64,000 nt of DNA from an uncultured beta proteobacterium (GCA_903889565.1 CAISYC010000068.1:124001-188000), one strand, 5' to 3'. Positions 1 to 9,386 are shown, numbered from the stretch's first letter. Made by a program: numbers and translations. Notes: generated by a model from the sequence alone, not told the origin.

Positions 1-149
1 ACTGCCCGCAGTGTGGCGGCGACTTGAAGATCATCGCCGCGATCGAAGAGCCTGCGGTGATTGTCAGGATACTCACGCATCTGGGGTTGCCTGCACGCGC
101 GCCGCCGCGCTCGCCGGCGCGGCCGCTGGATCTCTTCCAGGCGGCCTGA
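1..149 (+). pseudogene. 3' end of IS91-family transposase (cut by window edge)
   Basis: The reading frame entering at base 3 gives a 48-residue C-terminal tail starting CPQCGG and continuing IIAAIEEPAVI and ILTHLGLPARAPPR before the TGA at 147-149. This tail, a CxxC zinc knuckle followed by an Ala/Pro/Arg-rich end, is characteristic of IS91-type (Y2/HUH) transposases. Only the end lies in the window, so I cannot tell whether the element is complete. The following ~280 bases hold no convincing gene. Confidence 0.7.
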
Positions 150-426
150 TCCTCACGACAAGAGCGGTTCTGCAGCGGGGCTGACGATCCCGCGCGGCCT
201 GCGCTCGCGTGAAGCGGTCGGAGTGAGGCGATTTGGGACGATGTAGGGCTCAAATAGGCATCGCGAGCGGGGAATTATCGGGGAATTTTCAGCAATTACC
301 GTCCGATTGACCGCTTGTCGGGCCGGCGATATAGTCGCGGACAGTCAAAAGAGGCGTTTAAATTTCCTATTCGCTATTCGCCGTGTAGAATTCGTCCGAG
401 AACGCATTCGATCCTCAAGGTACAGC

Positions 427-648
427 GTGATCCGAAAAATTGAAGCCGTGGTTGACGAGCAAGGCACTGTCCGCCTGAAGGAGGCGGTCCGGCTGGTGGC
501 GCCGCGGCGCGCGGTCGTCACGATCTTCGACGAGGATAGGGCCGGCCAGGTTGGCGAGGCCACCCTGCTCAGCGAACCGGCCCTTGCTCAGGACTGGAAT
601 CGCCCTGAAGAGGACGCCGCGTGGTCGCACCTTCAGTCGGCTCGGTAG
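427..648 (+). CDS. Antitoxin of a MazF/PemK-type toxin-antitoxin pair
   Basis: A short acidic protein of 73 residues read from GTG 427. It starts VIRKIEAVVDEQGTVRL, a swapped-hairpin-like N-terminus, and ends in DWNRPEEDAAWSHLQ, a tail typical of small antitoxins encoded directly before MazF-like toxins. An upstream extension to base 307 is possible but does not resemble the family. It overlaps the toxin gene by 28 bases, which suggests translational coupling. The expected role is to neutralise the toxin and repress the shared promoter. The family is inferred from the tail motif and context. Confidence 0.72.
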   Translation: MIRKIEAVVDEQGTVRLKEAVRLVAPRRAVVTIFDEDRAGQVGEATLLSEPALAQDWNRPEEDAAWSHLQSAR

Positions 649-962
649 TACTCGTTCCTTTCCCGTTTTCCGACCTCTCTCAGAGCAAGCTACGCCCCGC
701 CGTCGTGCTCGCCGCTGTCGGTCGCGGCGATTGGATTCTGTGTCAGGTAACCAGCAGTCCATATGCAGATGCGAATGCCATAAGGCTCACGAATTCTGAC
801 TTCGAAAAAGGCTCCCTCCGCGTCGTCAGCTACGCGCGGCCCGGCAAACTGTTCACTGCCAATCAGGAACTGCTTGTGTCGGAGGTCGGCATTCTGAATG
901 ATAAGGCGTTTAACCGCCTGCTTGACGCGGTCGTCGGCGTTCTCCGTCCCACGGGAAAATAG
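621..962 (+). CDS. MazF/PemK-family endoribonuclease toxin
   Basis: 113 residues from GTG 621. The N-terminus GSVVLVPFPFSDLSQSKLRPAVVL is the MazF/PemK SH3-like barrel signature (VxxxxFPFSD...KxRPAVVL). Further on come WILCQVTSS and, near the C-terminus, LVSEVGILND, also typical. Members cleave mRNA in a sequence-specific way. The gene overlaps the antitoxin upstream and is followed by a clear intrinsic terminator at 1047-1069, so the pair forms a two-gene unit. It lies next to an IS91 remnant, which fits a mobile accessory module. Confidence 0.85.
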   Translation: MVAPSVGSVVLVPFPFSDLSQSKLRPAVVLAAVGRGDWILCQVTSSPYADANAIRLTNSDFEKGSLRVVSYARPGKLFTANQELLVSEVGILNDKAFNRLLDAVVGVLRPTGK

Positions 963-1046
963 AGGCATCCCGGGAACTCACTACTCGACCGATAGAACCT
1001 CGACCCAGTGCCCACCTTCATCCCCTTCGGCACGCCAAAACAAAAC

Positions 1047-1069
1047 AGCCACTGCGAGGTGGCTTTTTT
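1047..1069 (+). terminator. Intrinsic terminator after the toxin-antitoxin pair
   Basis: A six-base stem AGCCAC/GTGGCT with a six-base loop is followed directly by a run of T (1064-1069). It lies about 85 bases after the toxin stop. The stem is preceded by A-rich sequence, so it may also stop transcription from the TonB-receptor gene arriving on the other strand. Confidence 0.8.
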
Positions 1070-1124
1070 GTTTCAGGATTTTCATGTCAGTGTTCGCGCA
1101 TCGCGTTGATGAGGCGGGCGCCGG

Positions 1125-3455
1125 TCAAAACCACGCATGCACTCCCGCATAAAGGGTGCGTGGCGCGGCAACGCTGCGAAACTGCTCCGCCGCGCCGGAG
1201 GTCAGGTTGTTGGATCCGAGTATGCCGAAGGTCGCGTACTGGGTATTGAACAGATTGCTGACGCCGCCAAAGACCTCAAAGGTTTTGTCCAGTCGGTGGC
1301 TGACATCCAGCTTGAGCGTGGCAAACCCGGGCACGCGGCCGTTGCTGTCGAGGTTGTTTTCATCGCCGCGCGCATACTGCGGGCCCTGCGCCTGCAGCGT
1401 CGCCCTGAGGCGGGTTTGCGGCGTGAGCGCGTAACCCAGGCGCATTTTCAAGTTCAGCGCGGGAATGCCCGGGATCTTGTCGCCCGCTTGCGCGTTGACG
1501 CCGGCACAGCCGTTGCCCGCACCGTTGGTGGCGATGCAGACGCTGTTCGAACCGTTCGACAGCGTAAACGGACTCTGGAAAGTGGCATCGATCCAGCTCG
1601 CGGCCATCGCATAGTCGAAGCGATTGACCTTGCCATCGAGGCCGAACTCGACGCCCTGACGCCGGGTTTTTCCGACATTGGAAAAGTAGCCCTGCACGGC
1701 ATTCGTTTGGTTGAACAGAATATCGTTATACAGCGCGCTATGAAAAGCGGCGAAGCGCCAGCGCAGTTGTTCGGAGACATTGCCCCTGAAACCGATTTCG
1801 AACGTTTTCGACACCACCGCCTTGAGGTCAGGGTCAGCGCTGAACGCATTGGGCACGCCGGTGCACGGAGAATTCGGATCGGCGCATGCAAGCTCGATCG
1901 CCGACGGGGTGCGGAAGCCCTCCGCGTAGTTGGCGAATCCGGTTGTCCGCGACGAAAGTTGGTAGGTCATGCCCGCGGCGGGATTCAGACGCTGGTAGGC
2001 GTGATTGCCGGAAACATCGGCCAGCGTGTTCGTGCCGGGGGTGGTCGAAACCGTTGCTGCGCCGTTGCACAGCGCGTTCGGATCGGTGCATGAGGTGCCG
2101 GTCAGGCCGATCGATGCATAGTCGTAACGCGCAGAGGCGGTAACGGCCAGCCGTTCCGTGGTGTCGAAGGTGTCGGTGGCGAAGATGCCGAAGCGCCGGT
2201 TGCTCGACTGGATGGTCGCCTGGGGCATGAAATTATCGACGCCGATCGTCGCGCTGGTGCTGTCCACAATCGCATCCTGACCGGCATTGCCGAAGGTGGT
2301 CTTCCCGTATTCGGCATTCAGGCCCAGGGTCAGTACCTGACTGTGCCCCAGCAGCCTGTCGCCATTTGACCACTGCAGGTTCGCGCCGAAGATGTTCTGG
2401 GTGTAGTGGGCCAGCAAATTGCTGCCCGCACAGTTGGCCGTCGTGACGCAGGTCGGATCATTGGTCGAGGTGGCCACCGGATTGGCGATATTGCTGTTGA
2501 AAACATCACGCACGATGTTTCGATAATAAAGATTGCCGCCGAAGGCGCTGACGTCGTTCAAGGCCAGGCCGCCGCGCAAATTGAGCGTGAAGTTCTGCGT
2601 GTTCGTATAGTCCGGATGCGAGTAGCCGGCCGCCGCGTTGCCCAGTGTCGACAGCGGTACCGTCTGGTTGCCGTTCATCCGGTTGTTCGCATACATCAGC
2701 GAGAGATCAAGATCCGCACGGTCGTTGCGCCAGCCGAATTTGCCGAACAATTGCCGAATCCCGCTCGGGTTGTAGGCCGCCCAGCCATTGTCCTTAAATC
2801 CGCTGGCGGCGATGTAGTAATCGGTGTTTTCAGTATGACCGCCGTGTTCCGCATCGAGTGTTCTGCGGCCGAAAGATCCCATGCCGAGCCTGGTTTCGCT
2901 GCCGTTGAAATCGAGGCCGCTTTTGGTCGTCATCGAGACTGCGCCGCCCAGCGTGTTCAGCCCATAGAGCGGATTGGAGCCGGGAATCACCGTGATGCTG
3001 GAAATCGCAATCTGCGGAATCAGATCCCAGGAGACCACGTCGCCGAACGGTTCGTTGACGCGCATGCCGTCGAGGAATACCGAAATGCCCTGCGGCGTGC
3101 CGAGCACCGGCGAGGCGGTAAAGCCGCGGTAATTGAGATCGACCTGATACGGATTGCCCTGGGTATCGTTGATATTCATCGAGCCGATGGTCTGGTTCAA
3201 CGTATCCGGGAGTGTCAGCGAGTCCTGCGGTATATTCCGGCGATCGATGATCTGTACGTTGCCCGGAAACTTTTCCAGCGGAATGCCGGTGCCGCCCACG
3301 GGGCTGGTGCTTACGACTTCGATTTCGGGCAGCACCTGCGCGGCCGCGGTGTCGGCCGCGTGCGCGGCATGCGAAAATAATGCGCAGGCGGCGCAGGCCA
3401 ATGCGACCGCCGGCATGCGATGATTGCGGAAGTAACCGGGAATCCTGCGCGACAT
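1125..3455 (-). CDS. TonB-dependent outer-membrane receptor
   Basis: 776 residues with a signal peptide (hydrophobic AVALACAACALFSHAAHA near residues 17-33), then a plug domain (about 45-180: EIEVVSTSP, NVQIIDRRNIP, NYRGFTASP, PQGISVFLDGMRVNEPFGD, GSNPLYGLNTLGGAVSM) and a 22-strand-type barrel ending in the aromatic GVHAWF. Such receptors import siderophores, cobalamin or other substrates using TonB energy. No cognate ABC transporter or biosynthesis genes are near, so the substrate is unknown. It is divergent from a histidine kinase/response regulator pair across 166 bases, so those may control it. Confidence 0.93.
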   Translation of the reverse strand: MSRRIPGYFRNHRMPAVALACAACALFSHAAHAADTAAAQVLPEIEVVSTSPVGGTGIPLEKFPGNVQIIDRRNIPQDSLTLPDTLNQTIGSMNINDTQGNPYQVDLNYRGFTASPVLGTPQGISVFLDGMRVNEPFGDVVSWDLIPQIAISSITVIPGSNPLYGLNTLGGAVSMTTKSGLDFNGSETRLGMGSFGRRTLDAEHGGHTENTDYYIAASGFKDNGWAAYNPSGIRQLFGKFGWRNDRADLDLSLMYANNRMNGNQTVPLSTLGNAAAGYSHPDYTNTQNFTLNLRGGLALNDVSAFGGNLYYRNIVRDVFNSNIANPVATSTNDPTCVTTANCAGSNLLAHYTQNIFGANLQWSNGDRLLGHSQVLTLGLNAEYGKTTFGNAGQDAIVDSTSATIGVDNFMPQATIQSSNRRFGIFATDTFDTTERLAVTASARYDYASIGLTGTSCTDPNALCNGAATVSTTPGTNTLADVSGNHAYQRLNPAAGMTYQLSSRTTGFANYAEGFRTPSAIELACADPNSPCTGVPNAFSADPDLKAVVSKTFEIGFRGNVSEQLRWRFAAFHSALYNDILFNQTNAVQGYFSNVGKTRRQGVEFGLDGKVNRFDYAMAASWIDATFQSPFTLSNGSNSVCIATNGAGNGCAGVNAQAGDKIPGIPALNLKMRLGYALTPQTRLRATLQAQGPQYARGDENNLDSNGRVPGFATLKLDVSHRLDKTFEVFGGVSNLFNTQYATFGILGSNNLTSGAAEQFRSVAAPRTLYAGVHAWF

Positions 3456-3621
3456 GAAGATGGGAAAGCCAGTCTGATTGTTGTTTTGTCGCGGCTAGCG
3501 TCTTGTTCGGAGTATCGCATGACGGGCAGGGCCGCACCGCAGCGGGGCTTCCCGACAAGGGCCGGGAAAGTTTCCCGATTTTTGCGATCGCGGTCGGTGG
3601 TCCCGGGGGAAGAATCGATTC

Positions 3622-4584
3622 GTGCACAAGCTGGCCATGGCAATGGATGAACCGCACAAGCACATCACCGCGCATCGCGACCTTGTTTGGGTCGCGGCGG
3701 CGACGGTAGTCGTGGCTTTTGTCAGTATTCATTTCGAACTCAGCGAAATGCTGGTGACGTGGACGCGCCGCTGGGAGCGCTACCAGCTTGACGAGTTGCC
3801 GGGCGTGCTGCTGTTCGTGGCAGTTGCGTTTGCGTGGTTTGCGTGGCGGCGCGTGCGCGAGGCGCAGGCGGAGATCGGACGCCGGATGGCGCTCGAACAG
3901 GAACTCGCCGCCGCGCTTGCGGACAACCAGCGGCTGGCGCATTCGTATGTGCAACTGCAGGAGGAGGAGCGGCGCAGCCTCGCGCGCGAACTGCACGACG
4001 AGCTGGGGCAGCACCTGAACGCGATCAAGATCGATGCGGTGTCGATACGCGATTGCGCGGCCGCCGAATCCGCGGTCGTGCGCAAGGGCGCGCAGGCCAT
4101 CATCGCGATTGCCGATCATGTGCATGCAGTGGTGCGCGATATGACGCGCAAACTGCGCCCGCCGGGACTCGACGAACTGGGCCTGCCGGCGGCGCTGGAA
4201 AACCATATCGAAGTCTGGCGTGCCCGATTTCCGGCGCTGCACTTCGATTTTGCGACGGACGGCGATCTCGAAGGCCTCGGCGAACGGGTAAATATGACGT
4301 TGTATCGCGTGGTGCAGGAAGGGTTGACCAATATCGCGAAGCACGCCGGGGCGCGGCGCGTCGAACTGCGGGTGGCAAGAAATGCCGCGCGCGGTGCTGA
4401 TGACGAAGTGCTGCTGACGCTCACCGACGACGGCGCGGGGGCGGCACCGGGCAGCGCTCACGCCGGCCTTGGTCTTATCGGCATGCGCGAGCGCGTGGAG
4501 TCGGCGGGCGGGCGGTTTGCGACCGAGAGCGCACCCGGCCGCGGCTTTCGCCTCGTCGCGCGCATGCCGGTGCGCACCGCATAG
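3622..4584 (+). CDS. NarX/UhpB-type sensor histidine kinase
   Basis: 320 residues from GTG 3622, preceded by GGGGGAAG about ten bases upstream; ATG 3637 or 3643 are alternative starts. Two hydrophobic segments (about 22-38 and 60-76) bracket a very short external loop, then a coiled-coil-like stretch and the HisKA_3 box ARELHDELGQHLNAIK with phospho-acceptor His125. The HATPase domain follows (VVQEGLTNIAKHAGA as N-box, DDGAGAAPG, GLGLIGMRERVESAGG). The minimal sensor region suggests it senses a membrane or cytoplasmic signal, or depends on a partner. It is paired with the NarL-type regulator 11 bases downstream. Confidence 0.9.
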   Translation: MHKLAMAMDEPHKHITAHRDLVWVAAATVVVAFVSIHFELSEMLVTWTRRWERYQLDELPGVLLFVAVAFAWFAWRRVREAQAEIGRRMALEQELAAALADNQRLAHSYVQLQEEERRSLARELHDELGQHLNAIKIDAVSIRDCAAAESAVVRKGAQAIIAIADHVHAVVRDMTRKLRPPGLDELGLPAALENHIEVWRARFPALHFDFATDGDLEGLGERVNMTLYRVVQEGLTNIAKHAGARRVELRVARNAARGADDEVLLTLTDDGAGAAPGSAHAGLGLIGMRERVESAGGRFATESAPGRGFRLVARMPVRTA

Positions 4585-4595
4585 TCGCGTCAGTC

Positions 4596-5261
4596 ATGTT
4601 CCCGCCGCTCAAGGTGCTGCTGGTTGACGATCACGCGGTGGTGCGCGAGGGCTACCGGCGCCTGCTCGAACGCAGTCCGGACATCCAGGTCGTCGGCGAA
4701 GCCGGCAACAGCGCTGACGCTTATCAACTGCTGTCGCGCCTCAGGCCGGCGGTCGTTGTGATGGATATTTCGCTGCCGGATGTCAGCGGCATCGAAGCGA
4801 CGCGGCGCATGCTTGCGCGTGAGCCCGATGTGCGGGTGCTGGTATTCAGCATGCATGAAGAAGCGGTCTTTGCCGAGCGCGCCATGCAGGCGGGCGCGCG
4901 CGGCTACATTACCAAGGCCAGCGCGCCGGAAATTCTGATCGATGCCGTGCGCGCGGTGGCGCGTGGCGAGGTGTTCCTCAGCCGCGACATCGCGCAGACG
5001 CTGGCATTGAAGAATCTGCGCGACGACGACGCAACCCTGAAATCGCTGTCCGCGCGCGAATTCGAAATCATGCGCCTATTGGTGTCCGGGCAAACGCTCT
5101 CCGCGATCGCGGAAAAACTCGGCTTGAGCTACAAGACGGTCGCCAATTATCAATCTGCAATCCGCCAGAAAACCGGCGCGCAGACGGCGGTCGAATTGTT
5201 GCGGATCGCCGAGCGCGGCGGTGTGGTGACGGCAGACGGGGCGGGCACGCCGGATCAGTAG
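4596..5261 (+). CDS. NarL/FixJ-family response regulator
   Basis: 221 residues. The receiver domain starts KVLLVDDHAVVREGY (acidic pair at 11-12) and carries the phospho-acceptor Asp57 in VVMDISLPDVSG, with the usual conserved Lys in GYITKAS. A LuxR-type helix-turn-helix follows (about 150-200: LSAREFEIMRLLVSGQTLSAIAEKLGLSYKTVANY). It forms a two-component system with the kinase just upstream. Its targets are not visible, though the divergent TonB receptor is a candidate. Confidence 0.93.
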   Translation: MFPPLKVLLVDDHAVVREGYRRLLERSPDIQVVGEAGNSADAYQLLSRLRPAVVVMDISLPDVSGIEATRRMLAREPDVRVLVFSMHEEAVFAERAMQAGARGYITKASAPEILIDAVRAVARGEVFLSRDIAQTLALKNLRDDDATLKSLSAREFEIMRLLVSGQTLSAIAEKLGLSYKTVANYQSAIRQKTGAQTAVELLRIAERGGVVTADGAGTPDQ

Positions 5262-5296
5262 TAGATCCTTATTCAATTCAATCCACGGGAGGAGCA

Positions 5297-5707
5297 ATGA
5301 ATATCAGAACTACAGCAGTAGTAATGGCCGTTGCCGCGGCCACCCTGGCGGGAGCCGCCGTTTCCCACGCGCAGCCAACGCCGGCCAATGCCGTTACCGT
5401 ATATTTCACGACGCCACTCGAAAACGATCCGTCGCGCGTGGTACGCCTGCAGACGGTGTCGACCCCGCGGGGCGGCGGCAACAGTTTTCATCGTCATCCG
5501 GGCGACCAGTGGGCGGCGATTCAGGAGGGTGAGGTCACGTTTACCATCAAGGGCCAGCCGCCGCGCGTGCTGAAGGCCGGCGACAGCGTGTATATCCCGC
5601 GCGGCACCGTCCACCGCAATCAGAACCTCGGCGACAAACCTTCGCGCTCGATCGAACTCAATATCATCGACAAGGACAAGCCGGCGCTCGAACTGGTGCC
5701 GGACTGA
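5297..5707 (+). CDS. Exported cupin-domain protein
   Basis: 136 residues with a signal peptide ending about AVSHAQ (residue 26) and a strong GGGAGGAG ribosome site. The rest is one RmlC-like cupin: SFHRHPGDQWAAIQEGEVTFTIKG (motif 1) and GDSVYIPRGTVHRNQNLG (motif 2). Histidines in both motifs and the Glu of EGEV allow a metal site. Such proteins may be small periplasmic dioxygenases, isomerases or binding proteins; I cannot name a reaction. The gene follows the two-component pair by 35 bases, so it may be co-transcribed. Confidence 0.85.
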   Translation: MNIRTTAVVMAVAAATLAGAAVSHAQPTPANAVTVYFTTPLENDPSRVVRLQTVSTPRGGGNSFHRHPGDQWAAIQEGEVTFTIKGQPPRVLKAGDSVYIPRGTVHRNQNLGDKPSRSIELNIIDKDKPALELVPD

Positions 5708-5848
5708 GCGTTGTTGTTGGCGCGGACCGGTTTAACGACCGGCCCGCGATACCGCTTTGCACGCGGCCTGCGCGATTGACGAAAATACTTCGGACTGCAC
5801 CAGCGCATGCGCGTAGAGTCCACCCGCGGTCCAACCCCGGGAGCAGCG

Positions 5849-6139
5849 ATGGCCAAAGTCAGTTTCGAGAGCAACGAGCGATATGAAGAGGCGCGCGAGC
5901 GCGTGGTCTTTCTGGCAAATGTCGATGGCCGCCAGCTGCGCTGCCTGATCGCGCGCAAGACGCTCGAAGAGCATTTCACCATACTCGGCGCGCCGCACAT
6001 GAAGGTTTTGACCTGCATGGATATTTTCGCGCGCCAGCGCAAAAGCATTTACGCCTCGGCCAGCCGCATCATTGCCGAAATGGGCGCGGGCGATCTGGAG
6101 CGCGCCAGCGAGATTGTGCTCTCGCCGTCGTTTCTGTAG
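5849..6139 (+). CDS. DUF1488-like small protein
   Basis: 96 residues starting MAKVSFESNERYEEARERVVFLANVDG at ATG 5849; a longer reading to 5807 lacks similarity and a ribosome site. The pattern of an N-terminal V.F....RYDEARE.V.F.A.VDG..L.C.I and later helical part fits the uncharacterised DUF1488 family of small cytosolic proteobacterial proteins. No function is known. Confidence 0.7.
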   Translation: MAKVSFESNERYEEARERVVFLANVDGRQLRCLIARKTLEEHFTILGAPHMKVLTCMDIFARQRKSIYASASRIIAEMGAGDLERASEIVLSPSFL

Positions 6140-6206
6140 CGCCGTATCAACCCTTAAACGCGCGCGTGATCGACCCGCAATGCGGCAACGCGGCGGCGGC
6201 GCCGGT

Positions 6207-6563
6207 TTACAGCCGGCTGTCCATGCGCCGCAGACGGTCGGCGATCACACGCATGACCAGCAGCGCGAAGTGGGGTGTTTGCTGGATCAGAAACCGGAAG
6301 CGTTTTTCATTGATCGCCACCAGTTTGCAGTCGGTGCTCGCCACCGCGGTGGCGATGCGCGGCGCGGTGTCGATCAGCGCGAGTTCGCCGAAAAGTCCGC
6401 CGGCCTCGAGTTCTTCGACGAGGGTTCCGTTGACCGTCAGGGCGACCTTGCCTTCGATCACGACATACATGGCCTCGCCGCTGTCGCCCTGACTGAATAT
6501 CGTCTGGCCTGCGGCGAACGGCAGCGTGTCTTCTTCATTGCGAAACAGATCGACCGAAATCAT
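6207..6563 (-). CDS. Stand-alone cyclic-nucleotide-binding-domain protein
   Basis: 118 residues from ATG 6563. It is a single CAP_ED domain: FAAGQTIFSQGDSGEAMYVVIEGKVAL, then GGLFGELALIDTAPRIATAVA, which matches the phosphate-binding cassette (GE.AL.D..PR.A) of cAMP/cGMP-binding proteins. There is no helix-turn-helix, so it is not a Crp/Fnr activator; the length matches a lone sensor domain. It may modulate a partner protein. It is divergent from the MFS transporter gene. Confidence 0.82.
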   Translation of the reverse strand: MISVDLFRNEEDTLPFAAGQTIFSQGDSGEAMYVVIEGKVALTVNGTLVEELEAGGLFGELALIDTAPRIATAVASTDCKLVAINEKRFRFLIQQTPHFALLVMRVIADRLRRMDSRL

Positions 6564-6771
6564 GCGACCCCCGAATATTGCGATGCGCGCGCAAATGCCG
6601 CATCGATGACGAAGATATAACAAAGACGTTGCAATTTCGTGACAGGCGGCGCGCCCGGCGGGCGTGGCGTCGCGCGGCTCCGTCAGCATTGTTGCGCCGC
6701 GGTTACAATGGGCTTTTCCAACCGCCTGATTGCCGGCGCCGGTCACTGCCGGCGCGGGACCAACCGTTGCC

Positions 6772-7914
6772 ATGTCGATTCGACTTGTTCTCGCGCTGGC
6801 GCTTTGCAACATGGCCAGTTTGCGCGCGGGCCGCGTATTGTTTGCGCTCAATGCGCTGAGCCTCGAGGCGACGCCGTTCACGGTTGGCATGCTGGCGTCG
6901 TTGTTCGCGCTGTTTCCGGGTGTGATGTCGTGGCCGGTCGGCATGCTGGCCGACCGTTTCGGCTCGCGCTGGCTGCTGGTGATCGGCACCGGCGGCACCG
7001 GCGTGGCGATGCTGGTGCCGTACTTTGTGCCCGGCCTGCCGGCCTTGTTTGTCGCCGCCGGCATGCTCGGCTTTTCATTTGCGCTCTACAACGTTGCGCT
7101 GCAAAACCTGATCGGCCTGATCAGCAGCCCGCAACGGCGGGCGCAGAACTTCAGCAATTTCGGCCTTGCGCAATCAGTGGCGTCTTTTCTGGGGCCGCTG
7201 CTGGCCGGGGTCGGTATCGATCACGTCGGCTATGGTCCGAGCTGCCTGTATTTTGCGCTGCTGTCGGTGATACCGGTGGGCATGCTCGCGCGCTGGGGCA
7301 GCGCGTTGCCGCCCGGCACGCGGCGCAGCAGCGAAGGCGGCAGTGTGCTGCACACGCTGAAGGACCCGGGGCTGTGGCGCATTCTTGCCACCGGCAGTCT
7401 GGTCGTCGTCGGCATCGATCTTTATCTGTTCTACCTGCCGGTCTACGGTCATGACGTCGGCCTCTCGGCCTCGGCGATCGGCGTGGTGGTGGCGATGTTC
7501 GCCGCCGCGGCCTTTGTCGTGCGGCTGGTGATGGCTGCGATGCTGGCGAAGCTCAGTCAGGAAAGAATACTGGCCTATTCGTTTTATATCGGTGCCGCCG
7601 GTTTTCTGCTGGTGCCGTTTTTCAGCAGTGTCGTCACACTGTCGGTGATTTCGTTTGTCATCGGCCTCGGCCTCGGTTGCGGGCAGCCGATCACGATGAC
7701 GCTGGCGTTCAGCAATTCGGTGGCCGGCCGTTCCGGCGAGATCATGGGCCTGCGCGTTACCGTCAACAATCTGACCCGCGTCGTGGTGCCGGTCGTTTTC
7801 GGCAGCATCGGCACGCTGTTCGGCATGTTCGCGGTGTTCGGCGTGATTGCGTTGCTGCTCGGCAGCGGCGGGCTGCTCACGCAGGAACGCAAAAAATCCG
7901 CGCGCGACGGCTAG
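6772..7914 (+). CDS. Major facilitator superfamily permease
   Basis: 380 residues from ATG 6772, with about twelve hydrophobic segments and the loop 2-3 motif LADRFGSRWLL (MFS motif A, G-x-x-x-D-R-x-G-R-R type). A central charged loop (GSALPPGTRRSSEGG) separates the two six-helix halves. The substrate cannot be read from the sequence. The 3' end overlaps the stop of the convergent TauE/SafE gene by four bases. Confidence 0.9.
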   Translation: MSIRLVLALALCNMASLRAGRVLFALNALSLEATPFTVGMLASLFALFPGVMSWPVGMLADRFGSRWLLVIGTGGTGVAMLVPYFVPGLPALFVAAGMLGFSFALYNVALQNLIGLISSPQRRAQNFSNFGLAQSVASFLGPLLAGVGIDHVGYGPSCLYFALLSVIPVGMLARWGSALPPGTRRSSEGGSVLHTLKDPGLWRILATGSLVVVGIDLYLFYLPVYGHDVGLSASAIGVVVAMFAAAAFVVRLVMAAMLAKLSQERILAYSFYIGAAGFLLVPFFSSVVTLSVISFVIGLGLGCGQPITMTLAFSNSVAGRSGEIMGLRVTVNNLTRVVVPVVFGSIGTLFGMFAVFGVIALLLGSGGLLTQERKKSARDG

Positions 7915-8654
7915 CGCAGGAACATCATCAGCGCGACGGCCAGCAGCAACACGTAAAACAAACGGCGCAGGGTTTGCTCCGGCAGGCGGTGCGCGATGCC
8001 GACGCCCGCGCGCATAGTCAGCATGGCGCCAAAGCAGAGCGGCAGACCGAGGTTCCAGTCGACTTCACGGTGCACGGCGTAGGTGACAAGACTGATCAGT
8101 GCGCTCGGCGCGACGATGGCGAGGGCGAGGCCCTGCGCCTGTTGCTGCGAGAGTCCGAAGAAGCGCGTCAGCAGCGGCGGCGAGGTGATTGCGCCGCCGA
8201 CGGTGACGAAGCCGGTCAGTGAGCCGCAGAACAGGCCGACCAGCGAACACCAGCGCCAGTCGGCCGCCGGCCGGCGCGCCGGCGACGGCAGCACTTCGCG
8301 GCACGCCAGGTAGACGATCAGCGCCAGCATGAAGAGCGAAAAAAAACGGCGCAGATGCTGCGCATCGAGGGTCAGGGCGAACAGCGTGCCGCAATAGCCG
8401 CCGACGAGTCCGCACGCGGCAAGCATTACGGCGTAGCGGCGGTCGACGCTGCCGTGGCGGTAGTAGTGCCAGATGCCGAGCACCGCATTGGGTGCGACCA
8501 TCAGAAAGGTCGTGCCCTGCGCGAGCTGCTGGTCGAGGCCGAAAATCATTACCAGCGCCGGAATAGCGAGAATGCCGCCGCCCAGTCCGAACACGCCGCC
8601 GGCAAAGCCGATTGCCGCGCCGATGCCGCCGACGGCGAGCCATTCAAGCTGCAT
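7911..8654 (-). CDS. TauE/SafE-family membrane permease
   Basis: About 247 residues from ATG 8654, which begins MQLEWLAVGGIGAAIGF; upstream extension to 8735 looks non-coding. Repeated motifs GFAGGVFGLGGGILAIPAL and GLFCGSLTGFVTVGGAITSPPLL are the two TauE/SafE (DUF81) half-repeats. Members export or import sulfite, sulfoacetate or other small organosulfur anions. No sulfur metabolism genes are adjacent, so the substrate is open. Confidence 0.88.
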   Translation of the reverse strand: MQLEWLAVGGIGAAIGFAGGVFGLGGGILAIPALVMIFGLDQQLAQGTTFLMVAPNAVLGIWHYYRHGSVDRRYAVMLAACGLVGGYCGTLFALTLDAQHLRRFFSLFMLALIVYLACREVLPSPARRPAADWRWCSLVGLFCGSLTGFVTVGGAITSPPLLTRFFGLSQQQAQGLALAIVAPSALISLVTYAVHREVDWNLGLPLCFGAMLTMRAGVGIAHRLPEQTLRRLFYVLLLAVALMMFLR

Positions 8655-8768
8655 GTATGTGCATTCGGATGATGCTGGCGGATCAGCGCGCGTGGAAGGG
8701 TGCGCTATTCTGCGATAGCCGCGCAACGCTGGCAATTGCCGCGTCAGTGGTGCCGGCGCAGCGATGGG

Positions 8769-9386
8769 CTACCAGCGGATTTCGAAACGGCAGGCAGCGG
8801 CGCCGCAGCTCTCGCAGGCGGTTTCAACCACCGTTGCATCGGCGTGCACGAGTACGCGGAACAATCGTTCGAAGGTGGCGGCGTAGTAATCGCAGTGCGG
8901 CACAGTGGCGGCAACGCCGCGGCACAATGGATTGGTGGCAATGGCGAGCTGCACCGGGCGCCCGGCCGCAGCGCTGAAGCGTCCGCTGCCGGCGAAGGTC
9001 CACGCGTGTTTGCGAATCGCGATCAGCAGGATGCGTGCCGCGATGCGCGCGGGCAACCGTTTTAATATGGCTTGCACGGCCTGCGGTATGCGACGCGCAA
9101 GCAGATAGTCGCCAGTGGCAAGCCCGGCGACGCGCGCGATCCTGCGTGCCGTGGTGTCGCCAAGCGCGCCGTCGAGCGCGCGATGCAGGCGGATGACTTC
9201 TTCCTCATCGACCATCGCCTCCGGCGGCTGGCGCAGGTAGTGGGCGAGGCCGGCGGTGGCGAAAATCTGCTGCGTTCGCTCAGCGCTGATTTCGCGCAAC
9301 AACGCCTCAGCGACGCGCGTGATCGCGTTGGGCCCGATCCGTGCAACGGCCGCCGGCGCGCCGGCGGCATGGGCGAGGGTGGTCAT
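8769..9386 (-). CDS. bchJ: Bacteriochlorophyll 4-vinyl reductase-like protein BchJ
   Basis: 205 residues. The N-terminal half (IGPNAITRVAEALLREISAERTQQIFATAGL, PPEAMVDEEEVIRLHRAL) and the C-terminal V4R domain, ending ETACESCGAAACRFEIRW with a CxxC-x4-C cluster, match BchJ. BchJ has been linked to the 4-vinyl group of (bacterio)chlorophyllide, though in other organisms BciA or BciB is the reductase and BchJ may instead chaperone substrates. It starts 21 bases after bchE on the same strand, so the two are an operon. No other photosynthesis gene is in the window. Confidence 0.87.
   Translation of the reverse strand: MTTLAHAAGAPAAVARIGPNAITRVAEALLREISAERTQQIFATAGLAHYLRQPPEAMVDEEEVIRLHRALDGALGDTTARRIARVAGLATGDYLLARRIPQAVQAILKRLPARIAARILLIAIRKHAWTFAGSGRFSAAAGRPVQLAIATNPLCRGVAATVPHCDYYAATFERLFRVLVHADATVVETACESCGAAACRFEIRW

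Noticed and set aside
2830-4461. A 543-residue open frame on the minus strand
   Set aside because: It covers parts of the TonB receptor and the kinase in the wrong frame; the amino-acid mix is typical of shadow frames.
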